Part shown: piece after piece, positions 40,806-49,911 of the stretch
Position numbering within the stretch: position 1 is the first letter of the stretch
Layout: every line of letters starts with the position of its first letter
Source of the DNA: Streptomyces fagopyri
Lineage (GTDB): Bacteria; Actinomycetota; Actinomycetes; Streptomycetales; Streptomycetaceae
Length of the DNA stretch: 64,000 nucleotides
Direction of reading: 5' to 3'
Assembly: GCF_009498275.1 (NCBI RefSeq)
Contig: NZ_CP045643.1
Coordinates: forward strand, 3,658,001-3,722,000
Translations under genes and position numbers: made by a program
The notes under the pieces: model-generated
What the model was told of the DNA's origin: nothing
Seen by the model: the letters and a program-made list of their open reading frames with translations, nothing else
The model's database searches: none

Positions 40806-43217
40806 CTAGCGGCGCCTCACGTCCTTGGCTCCGCAGGCCACCCCGTCCCGGTTCGGGTCGAGGCCCAGCGGGTCGTCCTCGCCGTTGACCCGGAGGCGGC
40901 CGTAGTCGTTGGCCTTCAGCCACGCGCAGCGCGGGGCCGTCGCCCTGCCGACGCCGGCCGGGAAGACCGTCGGCACACAGACGTTGACGGTGCCGTAGTG
41001 CCGGTCGCAGCCGGAGATCGTGGTCGGGACCTTCTGCGAACTCCGTTGCCTGCCGCCCTTGGTGACCGTGCCCGTCGGGGAGTCGGCGAAGGAGTGGACG
41101 TGCGCCGAGGCGGTGTCCGCGGCGAGCGCCGACGGCCCCTGGAGATGCACCCATCTGGCCACCGAGGGGACGCCGTTGGCGTCGACCGCGAAGAGCATGT
41201 ACCAACCGGGTGGCGCCAGGCTGGGGTTGCTCGTCACGTTGAGGTCGACGTTGTCGCCGTCCACGCTCAGCGGCAGGTCCACGAACCGCTGGTTGGGGTC
41301 GGACGAGTGCGTCACCGCGGCGGGCCGGATCAGTTCCGCCTTCACGACGGGCCGGTCGACCGTGATGCGCTGGGTGTCCCCGTACACCCACTCGTTGTCG
41401 ATCAGGGAGGTGATGGCCGGGCGGGTGCCCTTGAGCAGGTAGGGCGGCGTGTAGAGGGACACGTCGTGGTTCCAGGTGCCGTTGCCCGGGTTGTCGCCGG
41501 TGGCCATGACGCGGCCGTCGGGCAGCAGGAACGCGGAGGAGTGGTAGCCCCGCGCCTCCGGGTCGGCGGCCACCGGATCGAAGGTGGAGGAGGCCGGGTC
41601 GAAGATCGACGCCTCGAAGACGGGACCGGCACGGTTGTGCAGAGCGCCGCCCGTCTCCAGCACCTTCCCGTCGGGCAGCAGGACGGCGGAGACGTACATC
41701 TTGCCCTGACCGCCCGTCTCCGGGACCTTGCCGCCGCCGAGGTCGACGGTGCCCTGCGGGATCTGCGGGCCCGTCGTGTACGCCGGGTTCGCGGCCTTGA
41801 GGTCGATGACGTCGGTGAGCCGGTTCGCGTCCGGGTTGGAGTCGATGTTGCCGCCGCCGAGCGTGAGGACCTTCTGGTCCTGGGCCGGGGGCAGCAGCAC
41901 GCTGGCGGACTGGTCGCGCTCGTCCTTGTTCCGCAGCCCCGGCACCGCCGTCACCGTGTTGGCGTCGTAGTCGTAGATCGCCGAGCCGGTACCCGGGGTG
42001 CCGTCGCCGAAGACATGGCTGCCGGAGTAGAAGAGCCGCCCGTCCTGCATCAGGATCATCGACGGGTACAGACCCCAGTACGACCAGGTCTGGGCGACCT
42101 GCGTGAACGGCAGCCACCGCTGCTGCGCCGCCGACCAGCGCTCGGCCGTCACCGACCCGGTGGAGTCCTCGCGCAGTCCGCCGAACGAGATGACGTCACC
42201 GTTGCCGAGCTCGGTGGCCGACGGGTACCAGTGGCCGTCGTTCAGGTCGTTCGTCCTGCTGTACGTCTCGGTGACGGGGTCGAAGACGTACGACTCCTTG
42301 TACCCCTCGTAGCCGTGCCCGCCCGCGACCGGGAACGCCTTGTTGCCGCTCATCACCAGCACCCGCCCGTCGGCGAGCTGGACGTGCCCCGAGCAGAACA
42401 TGTCCTTCGGCGTGGGGATCACCTTGTACGTGCCGTTCACCGGGTCGTAGACCGCGCTGGTGAACGTGCCCGCCTCGAAGTTCTCCTCGCTGTTGCCGGA
42501 CCCGGCGATCAGCAGCACCTTGCCGTTGTTGAGGACGACGGAGTGCATGGAGCGCACCGGGTTCTGGGTGGGGAGCACGTCCCAGCGGCCGTCTGCGCAC
42601 TGGTCGGCGGTACCGGTGCAGGTGGCCGGCGGGATCGGGTCGACGACCTGCTCCATCGTGTAGTCGTCGGTGGTCGCCGAGCCGGTGCCGTACACCGAGA
42701 CACCCCAGGTGATCCGGTCGGTACCGGCCGGGACGACGGGCGTACGGACGCTCGCCCGGGTCCAGGCCGCCGCCATGTCCAGGGTCTTGAGGTCGGTCCA
42801 GTACTGCCAGCCCGCCGTCGTGTCGTGCCGGAAGACGGTGACGGCGGCATCCGGAGTCGTCGTCCTGTACCAGAGGCCCAAGTCGTACTGCCTGCCCGCG
42901 GCGACCACCGGCGCGCAGGCCGCGGACTCCGTGATCAGCGCCTTGCGGTCGCCGTCAACACGCCGGGTCAGGCTGACCTGCATCGCCTTGGAGCCGGAGT
43001 GGGAGCCGCTCACCGTGGCGAACGTGACGTCGTTGTCGCCCCAGCCGGACTTCTCCCAGCAGTACGGCATGCCGTCCGTACCGGCGGTCTCGAAGCCTGG
43101 ATTGGTGACGAGGTTCGCGGCCGAGGCGGGCTGCGGCGAGACGATCAGCAGCCCGGCGGCCAGCGCCGCCACGGCCAGCAGTGAGGTTCCGCGTCGTGGT
43201 CGCACCAGGAATCTCAC
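40806..43217 (-). CDS. Secreted copper radical oxidase (galactose oxidase/GlxA-like) with Excalibur tail
   Basis: 803 residues, GTG start overlapping the GT2 stop. Signal peptide 1-33 (ending PASA), CBM-like beta-sandwich (NLVTNPGFE, 35-~190), a seven-bladed Kelch-type propeller, an immunoglobulin-like domain (~600-695) and a C-terminal Excalibur-like calcium tail (DPLGLDPNRDGVACG, 782-796). All active-site residues of galactose oxidase are matched: Cys275 (DMFCSG) and Tyr331 (HWYPSA) for the Cys-Tyr cofactor, Tyr558-His559 (GYHSS) and His637 (AVTHSSD). It oxidises a primary alcohol, probably of a cell-surface glycan, making hydrogen peroxide. Adjacent glycosyltransferases support this. Confidence 0.93.
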   Translation of the reverse strand: MRFLVRPRRGTSLLAVAALAAGLLIVSPQPASAANLVTNPGFETAGTDGMPYCWEKSGWGDNDVTFATVSGSHSGSKAMQVSLTRRVDGDRKALITESAACAPVVAAGRQYDLGLWYRTTTPDAAVTVFRHDTTAGWQYWTDLKTLDMAAAWTRASVRTPVVPAGTDRITWGVSVYGTGSATTDDYTMEQVVDPIPPATCTGTADQCADGRWDVLPTQNPVRSMHSVVLNNGKVLLIAGSGNSEENFEAGTFTSAVYDPVNGTYKVIPTPKDMFCSGHVQLADGRVLVMSGNKAFPVAGGHGYEGYKESYVFDPVTETYSRTNDLNDGHWYPSATELGNGDVISFGGLREDSTGSVTAERWSAAQQRWLPFTQVAQTWSYWGLYPSMILMQDGRLFYSGSHVFGDGTPGTGSAIYDYDANTVTAVPGLRNKDERDQSASVLLPPAQDQKVLTLGGGNIDSNPDANRLTDVIDLKAANPAYTTGPQIPQGTVDLGGGKVPETGGQGKMYVSAVLLPDGKVLETGGALHNRAGPVFEASIFDPASSTFDPVAADPEARGYHSSAFLLPDGRVMATGDNPGNGTWNHDVSLYTPPYLLKGTRPAITSLIDNEWVYGDTQRITVDRPVVKAELIRPAAVTHSSDPNQRFVDLPLSVDGDNVDLNVTSNPSLAPPGWYMLFAVDANGVPSVARWVHLQGPSALAADTASAHVHSFADSPTGTVTKGGRQRSSQKVPTTISGCDRHYGTVNVCVPTVFPAGVGRATAPRCAWLKANDYGRLRVNGEDDPLGLDPNRDGVACGAKDVRRR

Positions 43218-44431
43218 GCGGCTCTCCTCGCCGCGCGGCTGCCGCCGCCGCTCTCGCCCGGGGCCTCGCGGCCGCGGCGCGGCAGGTAGACCAGCGCCTC
43301 GGTGCCGGCGAAGCGCAGGACGAAGGTCGTCACCAGGGCCAGGGCGGTGGCAGACAGCGCGCTCATCGCGAAGTGGTGGACGAACAGGGCGATCAGGGGG
43401 ATGCGCAGGACCAGATCGGCGTTGGCGAGCAGGGCGAAGCGGCCCACGCGGTCCCACCGGCCCCGGTGCCTGCGGCGTTCGCGGAACAGCAGGTGCTCGA
43501 TGAGCAGGAAGTTCCAGGCGACGCCGAACTGGTTGGCGAGGATCTCCGCCGGCAGGTAGTGCAGGCCGGCGGCGGTGAGCGCGTACAGGCCGAGCAGGTT
43601 GGGCAGGAAGCCGGTGGCGCCGATCAGGCCGAAGACGATCATCCGGGCGAGCGGTGAGGCGGTGCGCAGCCCGGCGAGGTGGCGCAGGAAACGGAATCCC
43701 TCCCGCGCGGTCGACTTGGACTCGCCCGCGAACCGGTCCTGGAAGACGAAGGGCACCTCGGTGACCTGGCGGGGGCGGCTGCGGACGGCGAGTTCGAGCA
43801 GGATCTTGTAGCCGAGTGGCTGGAGGACGCCGGCGGTGACCGCGCTGCGGCGGATCGCGAAGAAGCCGCTCATCGGGTCGCTGATGCCGTGCAGCCGGCG
43901 TGGGAAGAGGGTCTTGGTCAGCCAGGTCGCGCCGCGTGAGACGGCGATGCGGTAGCCGCCGGCGAGTCCCGCGCGGCTGCCGCCCTTGGTGTAGCGGCTG
44001 GCGACGACGAGGCCGGCGCCGGACCGCTCTCCGGCGGCCACCAGTTCCGGTACCAGGGACGGCGGGTGCTGGAGGTCGCCGTCCATGACGACGATCCAGT
44101 CCGAGGTCGCCGCCCGCAGTCCTTCGACGACCGCGCCGCCGAGGCCCCCGACGGGCTGTTCGCGGTGCAGGACGGTCACCGGGAACGAGCAGTCCGGCGC
44201 GGCCCGGGTGATCACCCCGGGGGTGTCGTCGGTGGAGTCGTCCACGAAGACCACCTCGCAGGGCAGCCGGGCCGGTACCGACTCGGTGATCCGGCGCAGC
44301 AGTTCGCGGACGTTGCCGGCCTCGTTGAAGGTCGGTACGACGATGGTGACCGCACCCGGTTCGGGAACCTCCGCGGCGCCCACCGCCGGCTCGCCCAGCT
44401 CACCGGGGACCGTACTCTCGAAGCTGCTCAT
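43214..44431 (-). CDS. GT2 glycosyltransferase fused to a GtrA membrane domain
   Basis: 405 residues. Residues ~28-250 form a dolichol-phosphate-mannose-synthase-type GT2 domain: VVPTFNEAGNVRELL, VVFVDDSTD and the DxD-containing VVMDGDLQHPPS. Residues ~280-400 are a GtrA-like domain with four membrane helices (MIVFGLIGATGFLPNLLG and following). These enzymes load a sugar onto polyprenyl phosphate on the cytosolic side and help flip or pass it outward. The ATG at 44431 overlaps the stop of the GT39-like gene (ATGA). The product is the likely donor for the polytopic transferase encoded upstream. Confidence 0.92.
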   Translation of the reverse strand: MSSFESTVPGELGEPAVGAAEVPEPGAVTIVVPTFNEAGNVRELLRRITESVPARLPCEVVFVDDSTDDTPGVITRAAPDCSFPVTVLHREQPVGGLGGAVVEGLRAATSDWIVVMDGDLQHPPSLVPELVAAGERSGAGLVVASRYTKGGSRAGLAGGYRIAVSRGATWLTKTLFPRRLHGISDPMSGFFAIRRSAVTAGVLQPLGYKILLELAVRSRPRQVTEVPFVFQDRFAGESKSTAREGFRFLRHLAGLRTASPLARMIVFGLIGATGFLPNLLGLYALTAAGLHYLPAEILANQFGVAWNFLLIEHLLFRERRRHRGRWDRVGRFALLANADLVLRIPLIALFVHHFAMSALSATALALVTTFVLRFAGTEALVYLPRRGREAPGESGGGSRAARRAA

Positions 44432-46089
44432 CGACTGCCTCCGGTACTCGACGTGGTGGTGCTCACGGTGACCCGCCGGATCTCGATGCGGTCCTCGCCC
44501 GTGCCGAAGGTGGCGACCGGTGTGGAGTGCTCGATGGCCGCCCTGACGTCGGGCAGGTCCACGGCGTCGCGCCGTACGGTCGGGGAGGCGACGACGTAGT
44601 CGACGTCCTTCCAGCCGCCCGGCATCGTGGCGGTCACCGCGGGGTCGAGGTCCGCCTTGTAGAACCAGATGACCCCGAGGCCGGGCCGGTAACCGTCGTG
44701 CACCAGGTCGAGCCAGAGCGCGTCGTCCACCAGGACCCGGGTGCCCGCCGGGTCCGGCACCTCGGTCCTCAGCCAGGAAGCCGCCGCCCGGTAGGGGACG
44801 TTGGCGTCGGTGGTGACGGCGGTGCGGTCGCCGTCGTACCAGCGCGGCAGGACGAACCCGGCGGCCACCGCCACGAGCGCGGTCGCCGTCACCCGCCGCC
44901 CCCAGGTGAGGGCGGGCTTCTCCGCGGTGCCGCGCCGTCGGCGCAGCACCGCGTGGAGCACGCTCGCGCTGCCACCGGCGAGGACCAGCGCGAGGAACGG
45001 CAGCGCCTGGATGACGTACATCGCGGGCAGGTAGCCGCTCGGGCGCAGCGCCACCAGGGCCAGGATCGCGACGGTGAGCGCGGGTCCGGCCAGGGCGCGG
45101 GCGGTGACCGACCAGCGCCAGGTGGCCAGGAGGAGCAGGGCTCCGGCGAGGCCGCCGAGGATCAGTACGCGGTCGTAGTAGAGCCAGGAGTGCAGGACTC
45201 CGTACGAGCCGGAGCCGGGGTCGAGGACGAAGCCGGAGCCCGGGCGGCTCATCTGGTACGTGATGCCCTCCCAGAGCGAGACATGGCCCGCGCCGGGGAG
45301 GAGTTCGCCCTTGAGCAGGGCAAAAAGCGGATAGAAGAGGCCGAGCAGGGCGCAGGCGGTGACGGCGCCGGTGAGCGCGAACTTGCGGGTGTCGCGGTGG
45401 CCGTGGCGCCACATGGTGACCAGCAGGGCGGGGAGGACGACGAGCATCGTCTCCTTGGTGAGCACGGCGGCCGCGGCGGCGACGCCCGCCCCGAAGTGGT
45501 GCCACAGGTGACGGCTCGGGGACGCGGCGAGGCAGAACGCGAGCAGCGTCCACATGACCGCGATGTTGTCGAGGAAGATCTCGCGCTGCAGCACGACCGA
45601 CAGCGGCGAGAGGCCGAAGAGGACCATCGCGAGCCCGGCCGCCCAGCGCGGCAGCGAGAGACGGCGTGCGAGGACGTACAGGAGGACGGCGCTGACCGCG
45701 GTGACCGCGGGCATCGCCATCCGCATCGGGCCGACCGTCATCAGCGAGGGGTCGAGGTGGGCGGGTATCCAGGTCAGGGCGGCCAGCTGGATCCAGCCGA
45801 GGGGCGGGTGGTCGTACCAGTACGTGTAGGGGGCGAGGCCCTTGCCCTGCTGCACGGCCCAGGCCTGGGCGAGATAGGTGCCCTCGTCGTCGCTGAGGGT
45901 GGGGTAGTCGGCGATGTTCCAGCCCTGCACGACGATGATCGCCAGCAGCAGCGCACCGCACAGGGCGAGGTCGGCGCGCGAGGTGCGCAGCCGCCGGAGC
46001 GGGGGGAGGCCGGGGGCGTTCCCGGGCCCGGAGGGCCGTTGTTGCGCGGGGACCGTGGGAGTGGTCGCCGCGGGAAGAGTGGAGGTCAC
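44428..46089 (-). CDS. Polytopic glycosyltransferase (GT39/ArnT-like)
   Basis: 553 residues from the GTG at 46089, which has AGAGGA nine bases upstream; a frame open to 46164 is less supported. About 10-11 membrane helices. The first extracytoplasmic loop has LSDDEGTYLAQAWAVQQGKG and WYDHPPLGWIQLA, the D-[DE] and DHPP pattern of GT-C mannosyltransferases, with the DDE acidic pair as catalytic base. A C-terminal extracellular domain follows. Uses a polyprenyl-phosphate sugar to glycosylate an outside acceptor. The donor could come from the GT2-GtrA protein encoded by the next gene, to which it is coupled. Confidence 0.9.
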   Translation of the reverse strand: MTSTLPAATTPTVPAQQRPSGPGNAPGLPPLRRLRTSRADLALCGALLLAIIVVQGWNIADYPTLSDDEGTYLAQAWAVQQGKGLAPYTYWYDHPPLGWIQLAALTWIPAHLDPSLMTVGPMRMAMPAVTAVSAVLLYVLARRLSLPRWAAGLAMVLFGLSPLSVVLQREIFLDNIAVMWTLLAFCLAASPSRHLWHHFGAGVAAAAAVLTKETMLVVLPALLVTMWRHGHRDTRKFALTGAVTACALLGLFYPLFALLKGELLPGAGHVSLWEGITYQMSRPGSGFVLDPGSGSYGVLHSWLYYDRVLILGGLAGALLLLATWRWSVTARALAGPALTVAILALVALRPSGYLPAMYVIQALPFLALVLAGGSASVLHAVLRRRRGTAEKPALTWGRRVTATALVAVAAGFVLPRWYDGDRTAVTTDANVPYRAAASWLRTEVPDPAGTRVLVDDALWLDLVHDGYRPGLGVIWFYKADLDPAVTATMPGGWKDVDYVVASPTVRRDAVDLPDVRAAIEHSTPVATFGTGEDRIEIRRVTVSTTTSSTGGSR

Positions 46090-46202
46090 GCGGAAGGTCC
46101 TCTCGGGACTTTCGGGACATGCCGAAAGGTTCGGGACGTGCGTGGGCGGGGACCCTGGCACCACGGCGTGCGGGACCGGCGCGGGTCCGCCGGGTGGATC
46201 CC

Positions 46203-46297
46203 CGGCGACCGCTTCGGACCCCGGCGGGTCGCTTCGGACTTCGGCGGGTCGTTTCGGGTGCCGCGGGTCGCTTCGGCGCTAGCGGACCGCTTCGGCT
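46203..46297. repeat. Tandem repeat of about 20 bp
   Basis: Five imperfect copies of CGGCGGGTCGCTTCGGACT start at 46203, 46222, 46242, 46262 and 46282, with the core GGTCGCTTCGG or GACCGCTTCGG. The last copy enters the 3' end of the GT2 gene; the others are in the 189-base gap before the GT39-like gene. Confidence 0.7.
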
Positions 46298-47544
46298 TCC
46301 ATGAGGTGCGCGCCGACGTGACGGGTCAACTCCCAGTCGTCGCGTCCCCTTTGCTCACGCCACACGGCCCGGACGGCCGCACCGGCGAGAAGCACCTGAT
46401 AGAAGGGGCCGCCCGCGACGAGCTTGAGGTAGTGCACGAAGCGGACGCGGAGTCCGTACTGCCTGCCGAAGTCGTGCAGCCCGACGAGTTCGAAGACGAA
46501 GGTGACCAGGGCGGTCACGGCCGGCAGGAAGGTGGTGAAGGCGATGCCGACGGGCACATCGAGGAACAGGGCGACGGCCACGTTGAGCGGGATGACCACA
46601 CCGGAGAGCGCCTGGAGATACGGCGTCATGAGCGTGTAGCGGGCCAGCAACCGCTGCCCGAATCCCGGCAGTTGCCTCCAGTCCTTCTTGCGGTAGACCT
46701 GGAGGAAGCCCTGGTTCCAGCGGGTGCGCTGCTTGAGCAGCGACATCAGGCTGCCGGGGGTCTCCTCCCGGGTGACCATGTCGCAGTCGTAGGCGACGAC
46801 GACCTTCTTGCCGACGCTGGACAGGCGGACCCCCAGGTCGCAGTCCTCGGCGAGGCAGTCGGGATCCCAGCCGCCGGCCTCCCGCAGCACGTCCGTCCGG
46901 ACGAACACGGTGTTGCCGCCGAGTGGGATGAAACCTTTCTGCGCGTGCAGGTGGAGCCGTGAGCGGAACCAGAAGAAGTACTCCAGGCAGTTGCGCAGGC
47001 TGTACCAGCTGGAGTTGAAGTTGATGAGCTGGACCCCGCCCTGGACGACGTCCGCGCCCGTCGCGCGAAACGCGTGGTCGACGTGGGCGAGCAGCTCCGG
47101 ATGCACCTGGTCCTCGGCGTCGAAGACTCCCACGACGTCGCCGCGGCAGTGCGGCAGCGCCGTGTTCATGGCCTTCGGCTTGTTCTTCCGCTGGTGCCGG
47201 TCGACGACGACCCGCACCCGTGCGTCACGCGCGGCGGCCCGCCGGGCGACCTCCGTGGTCTCGGGATCGTCGTGTCCGACGATCACGATGATCTCGAAGT
47301 CCGTGTGACTCGACTCCAGCAGCCGCTGGACGGTGTGGTCGAGCACGGCCTGTTCGTGGCGGGCCGGCAGGAGCAGCGAGAAGGCGAGCCGGTCACCGCC
47401 GTCCGGTCTGCCGAAGCGGGTGGAAGCCAGCACCTCGGGCGTACGCCACGCGTGCATCTGCCACCACAGGGTGAAGGCGGCCATCCAGAAGAGGGCCAGC
47501 GAAACGGCAGCGATGAGGACAGACGTGAAGACAGACGTGAGCAA
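46279..47544 (-). CDS. Processive-type GT2 glycosyltransferase (cellulose/hyaluronan-synthase-like)
   Basis: 421 residues, TTG start at 47544 after a GGGGGG site. An N-terminal membrane helix (LIAAVSLALFWMAAFTLWW) is followed by a GT2 domain with FSLLLPARHEQ, GVFDAEDQVHPE (substrate Asp), CLAEDCDLG (catalytic base region) and QRTRW (the QxxRW product motif), then three or four C-terminal helices. The D, D, D, QxxRW set defines processive synthases such as cellulose and hyaluronan synthases. It is shorter than CslA. First gene of a leftward set ending in the copper oxidase; the 189-base gap after it holds the 20-bp repeats. Confidence 0.9.
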   Translation of the reverse strand: MLTSVFTSVLIAAVSLALFWMAAFTLWWQMHAWRTPEVLASTRFGRPDGGDRLAFSLLLPARHEQAVLDHTVQRLLESSHTDFEIIVIVGHDDPETTEVARRAAARDARVRVVVDRHQRKNKPKAMNTALPHCRGDVVGVFDAEDQVHPELLAHVDHAFRATGADVVQGGVQLINFNSSWYSLRNCLEYFFWFRSRLHLHAQKGFIPLGGNTVFVRTDVLREAGGWDPDCLAEDCDLGVRLSSVGKKVVVAYDCDMVTREETPGSLMSLLKQRTRWNQGFLQVYRKKDWRQLPGFGQRLLARYTLMTPYLQALSGVVIPLNVAVALFLDVPVGIAFTTFLPAVTALVTFVFELVGLHDFGRQYGLRVRFVHYLKLVAGGPFYQVLLAGAAVRAVWREQRGRDDWELTRHVGAHLMEAEAVR

Positions 47545-47736
47545 CAGATCCCCCCAGATCCCCGAATCCCCCGGTCACGACGGTGCGTCACATCCGTCGC
47601 GTCATGGAGCAGAGACTATGGGCGATATGTGAAGGCCGCGGGATGCCCCGGTGAAGAGCGCGTTTCCGCACCCGCGGGCGGACTGCCGCGACAGGCGAAC
47701 ACCGGTCGCGTCCACGGCGGTTGAGGACCGCCCGTC

Positions 47737-49761
47737 TCAGCTGCTCAGAGCGGTGCGCAGACGCTCGGGATCGGTTGTCGGAGCGTCACAGGTGAAGTTA
47801 CGGCAGACGTACGCGGCGGGCTCCCCCTCCACCAGCGGGCGGCCGGCGAGCAGCGGAAGCTCGTCACTCTCCGCAGCGCCCACGGCGACGACGGCCCCCG
47901 GCGCGGTGCCCAGCAGCGCCGTCCGGTGCAGCGCCCGGGTCATGGTGTGGCCGGCCGGTCCCACGACCGCGACCTCGCGCGGCCCGTCGAGCAGCGCCTC
48001 GGCGACCGCGAGTCCCCAGCCGACGAAGCGCGGAGCACGCGGCCCGAGCGCCTTCACGACCCCCAACGCCCGCTCCGCGGCGACACGATGCGGCTCGGAA
48101 CCGGTCTGCGAGGCGTACGACAGCAGGGCGCCGGCCGCCGCGCTCCAACCGGAGGGCGTGGCGTTGTCGGTCGGGTCCTGGGGGCGGCGGATGAGCCGCT
48201 CCGCGTCGGCCGCGGTGTCGTACAGGGCGCCCGACGCGGGATCGGTGAACTGCGCGAGCACGTGGTCGAGGAGGAACCCGGCGAACTCCAGCCAGACGCC
48301 CTCACCGGTCACCGAGGCCAGCGCGAGGAAGCCCTCCGCGACGTCGGCGTAGTCCTCCAGCACCCCGGCGTTCGCACCGGCACGCCCGTCCCGGCTGGTA
48401 CGGGTCAGCCGCGCCCGGTCGTCCATGTGCAGACGCACGAGGAGGTCCGCGGCGCCGATCGCGGCGTCCACCAGGTCGGGGCGGTCGAAGTACGCGCCGG
48501 TCTCGGCGAGCGCGGCGACGGCGAGCCCGTTCCACGCGGCCACGACCTTGTCGTCACGGCCGGGCGCCGGACGCTCCGACCGGGCGGCCAACAGCAGACG
48601 GCGCGCGCCGGCCACCTTCTCGGCGTCGAACACGCCTTCCTGCTGCGGAAGTTGCAGCACCGAGGAACCCTCCTCGAAGCTGCCCTCCGCGGTCACCCCG
48701 AAGTACTCGGCGGCGAGTTCGGCGTCGTCCCCCAGGACCTCGCGCAGCTGCGCGGGCGTCCACACGTAGTACGCGCCCTCGACGTGCCGGCCGCTCCCGT
48801 CGTCGCTGTCGGCGTCGAGCGCGGAAGCGAACCCGCCCTCGGCGGTGCGCAGTTCACGCACCATGAAGTCGGCGGTCTCCAGCGCGACACGGCGGGCGAG
48901 CTCGGAGCCGGTGGCGCGCCAGAGGTGCGCGTAGACACGGCAGAGCAGCGCGTTGTCGTACAGCATCTTCTCGAAGTGCGGGACCACCCACTCACGGTCG
49001 ACGGAGTACCGGGCGAACCCCCCGCCGAGCTGGTCGTAGATACCGCCGCGCGCCATCCGCTCACAGGTGTCCCGCGCCATCTGGAGGGCGCCCTCGGAGC
49101 CGGTGCGGGCGTGGTGGCGGAGCAGGAACTCCACGACCATGGACGGCGGGAACTTGGGCGCGCCGCCGAAACCGCCGCGGCTCGCGTCGTACTCCCGGGT
49201 GAGCCCGAGCAGGGCCCCGGCCAGCTCCTCCTCGCCGGGCACCCGGTCGTCCCCGAAGCTCATCTCGCGCCCGCCGAGGTCCCGCACGATCTTCTCCGCG
49301 ACCTCGGCGACCTCCTCGCGCCGCTCGGTCCAGGCGCCGTGCACGCCCTCCAGGATCTGGCGGAAGCCCGGCATGCCGTGGCGGGGGGCGGGCGGGAAGT
49401 AGGTCCCGAAGTAGAAGGGCTCCGCCTCGGGTGTCAGGAAGACCGTCATCGGCCAGCCGCCCTGGCCGGTCGCCGCCTGCACGGCCTCCATGTAGACCGC
49501 GTCGACGTCCGGGCGCTCCTCGCGGTCCACCTTGACGCTCACGAAGTGCTCGTTCAGATACGCGGCCGTCGTCTCGTCCTCGAAGGACTCGTGAGCCATG
49601 ACATGACACCAGTGACAACTGCTGTAGCCGACACTCAGCAGGACCGGGACGCCCCGCTCGCGTGCCTCGTCGAAGGCCTCGGCCGACCACGGCCACCAGT
49701 CGACGGGATTGTCGGCGTGCTGCAGCAGATACGGGGACGTCTCATGGGCCAGTCGGTTCAC
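47737..49761 (-). CDS. YyaL/DUF255 thioredoxin-domain protein
   Basis: 674 residues, GTG start. The N-terminal thioredoxin-like domain has CHWC at 49-52 in the family signature [14 protein letters not shown], preceded by [14 protein letters not shown]. The rest is an alpha/alpha toroid of glycosyl-hydrolase/cellobiose-epimerase type. The family (human SPATA20, bacterial YyaL) is found everywhere, but its reaction is not established. Cytosolic. Divergent from the NB-ARC/TPR gene, with 150 bases between them. Length and motifs are complete. Confidence 0.95.
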   Translation of the reverse strand: MNRLAHETSPYLLQHADNPVDWWPWSAEAFDEARERGVPVLLSVGYSSCHWCHVMAHESFEDETTAAYLNEHFVSVKVDREERPDVDAVYMEAVQAATGQGGWPMTVFLTPEAEPFYFGTYFPPAPRHGMPGFRQILEGVHGAWTERREEVAEVAEKIVRDLGGREMSFGDDRVPGEEELAGALLGLTREYDASRGGFGGAPKFPPSMVVEFLLRHHARTGSEGALQMARDTCERMARGGIYDQLGGGFARYSVDREWVVPHFEKMLYDNALLCRVYAHLWRATGSELARRVALETADFMVRELRTAEGGFASALDADSDDGSGRHVEGAYYVWTPAQLREVLGDDAELAAEYFGVTAEGSFEEGSSVLQLPQQEGVFDAEKVAGARRLLLAARSERPAPGRDDKVVAAWNGLAVAALAETGAYFDRPDLVDAAIGAADLLVRLHMDDRARLTRTSRDGRAGANAGVLEDYADVAEGFLALASVTGEGVWLEFAGFLLDHVLAQFTDPASGALYDTAADAERLIRRPQDPTDNATPSGWSAAAGALLSYASQTGSEPHRVAAERALGVVKALGPRAPRFVGWGLAVAEALLDGPREVAVVGPAGHTMTRALHRTALLGTAPGAVVAVGAAESDELPLLAGRPLVEGEPAAYVCRNFTCDAPTTDPERLRTALSS

Positions 49762-49911
49762 GCTTCCACTCTCCCACGCCGTCCGGCACGGCGGAGAAGT
49801 GCCGCTGCACCGGGCGCGTCCCGCCCGCCGGTGATCGCCGCCCTCTCGCGCTCACGTCCCCCACCAAGGACACTTGACCACAAGGGAGTTGCCGCCGGAG
49901 GGGGACGCGAG

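Noticed and set aside
43214..46120. A 968-codon minus frame that would fuse GT2-GtrA to an upstream stretch
   Set aside because: The upstream part is the wrong frame of the GT39-like gene; the real GT2-GtrA start is the ATG at 44431, overlapping the GT39-like stop.
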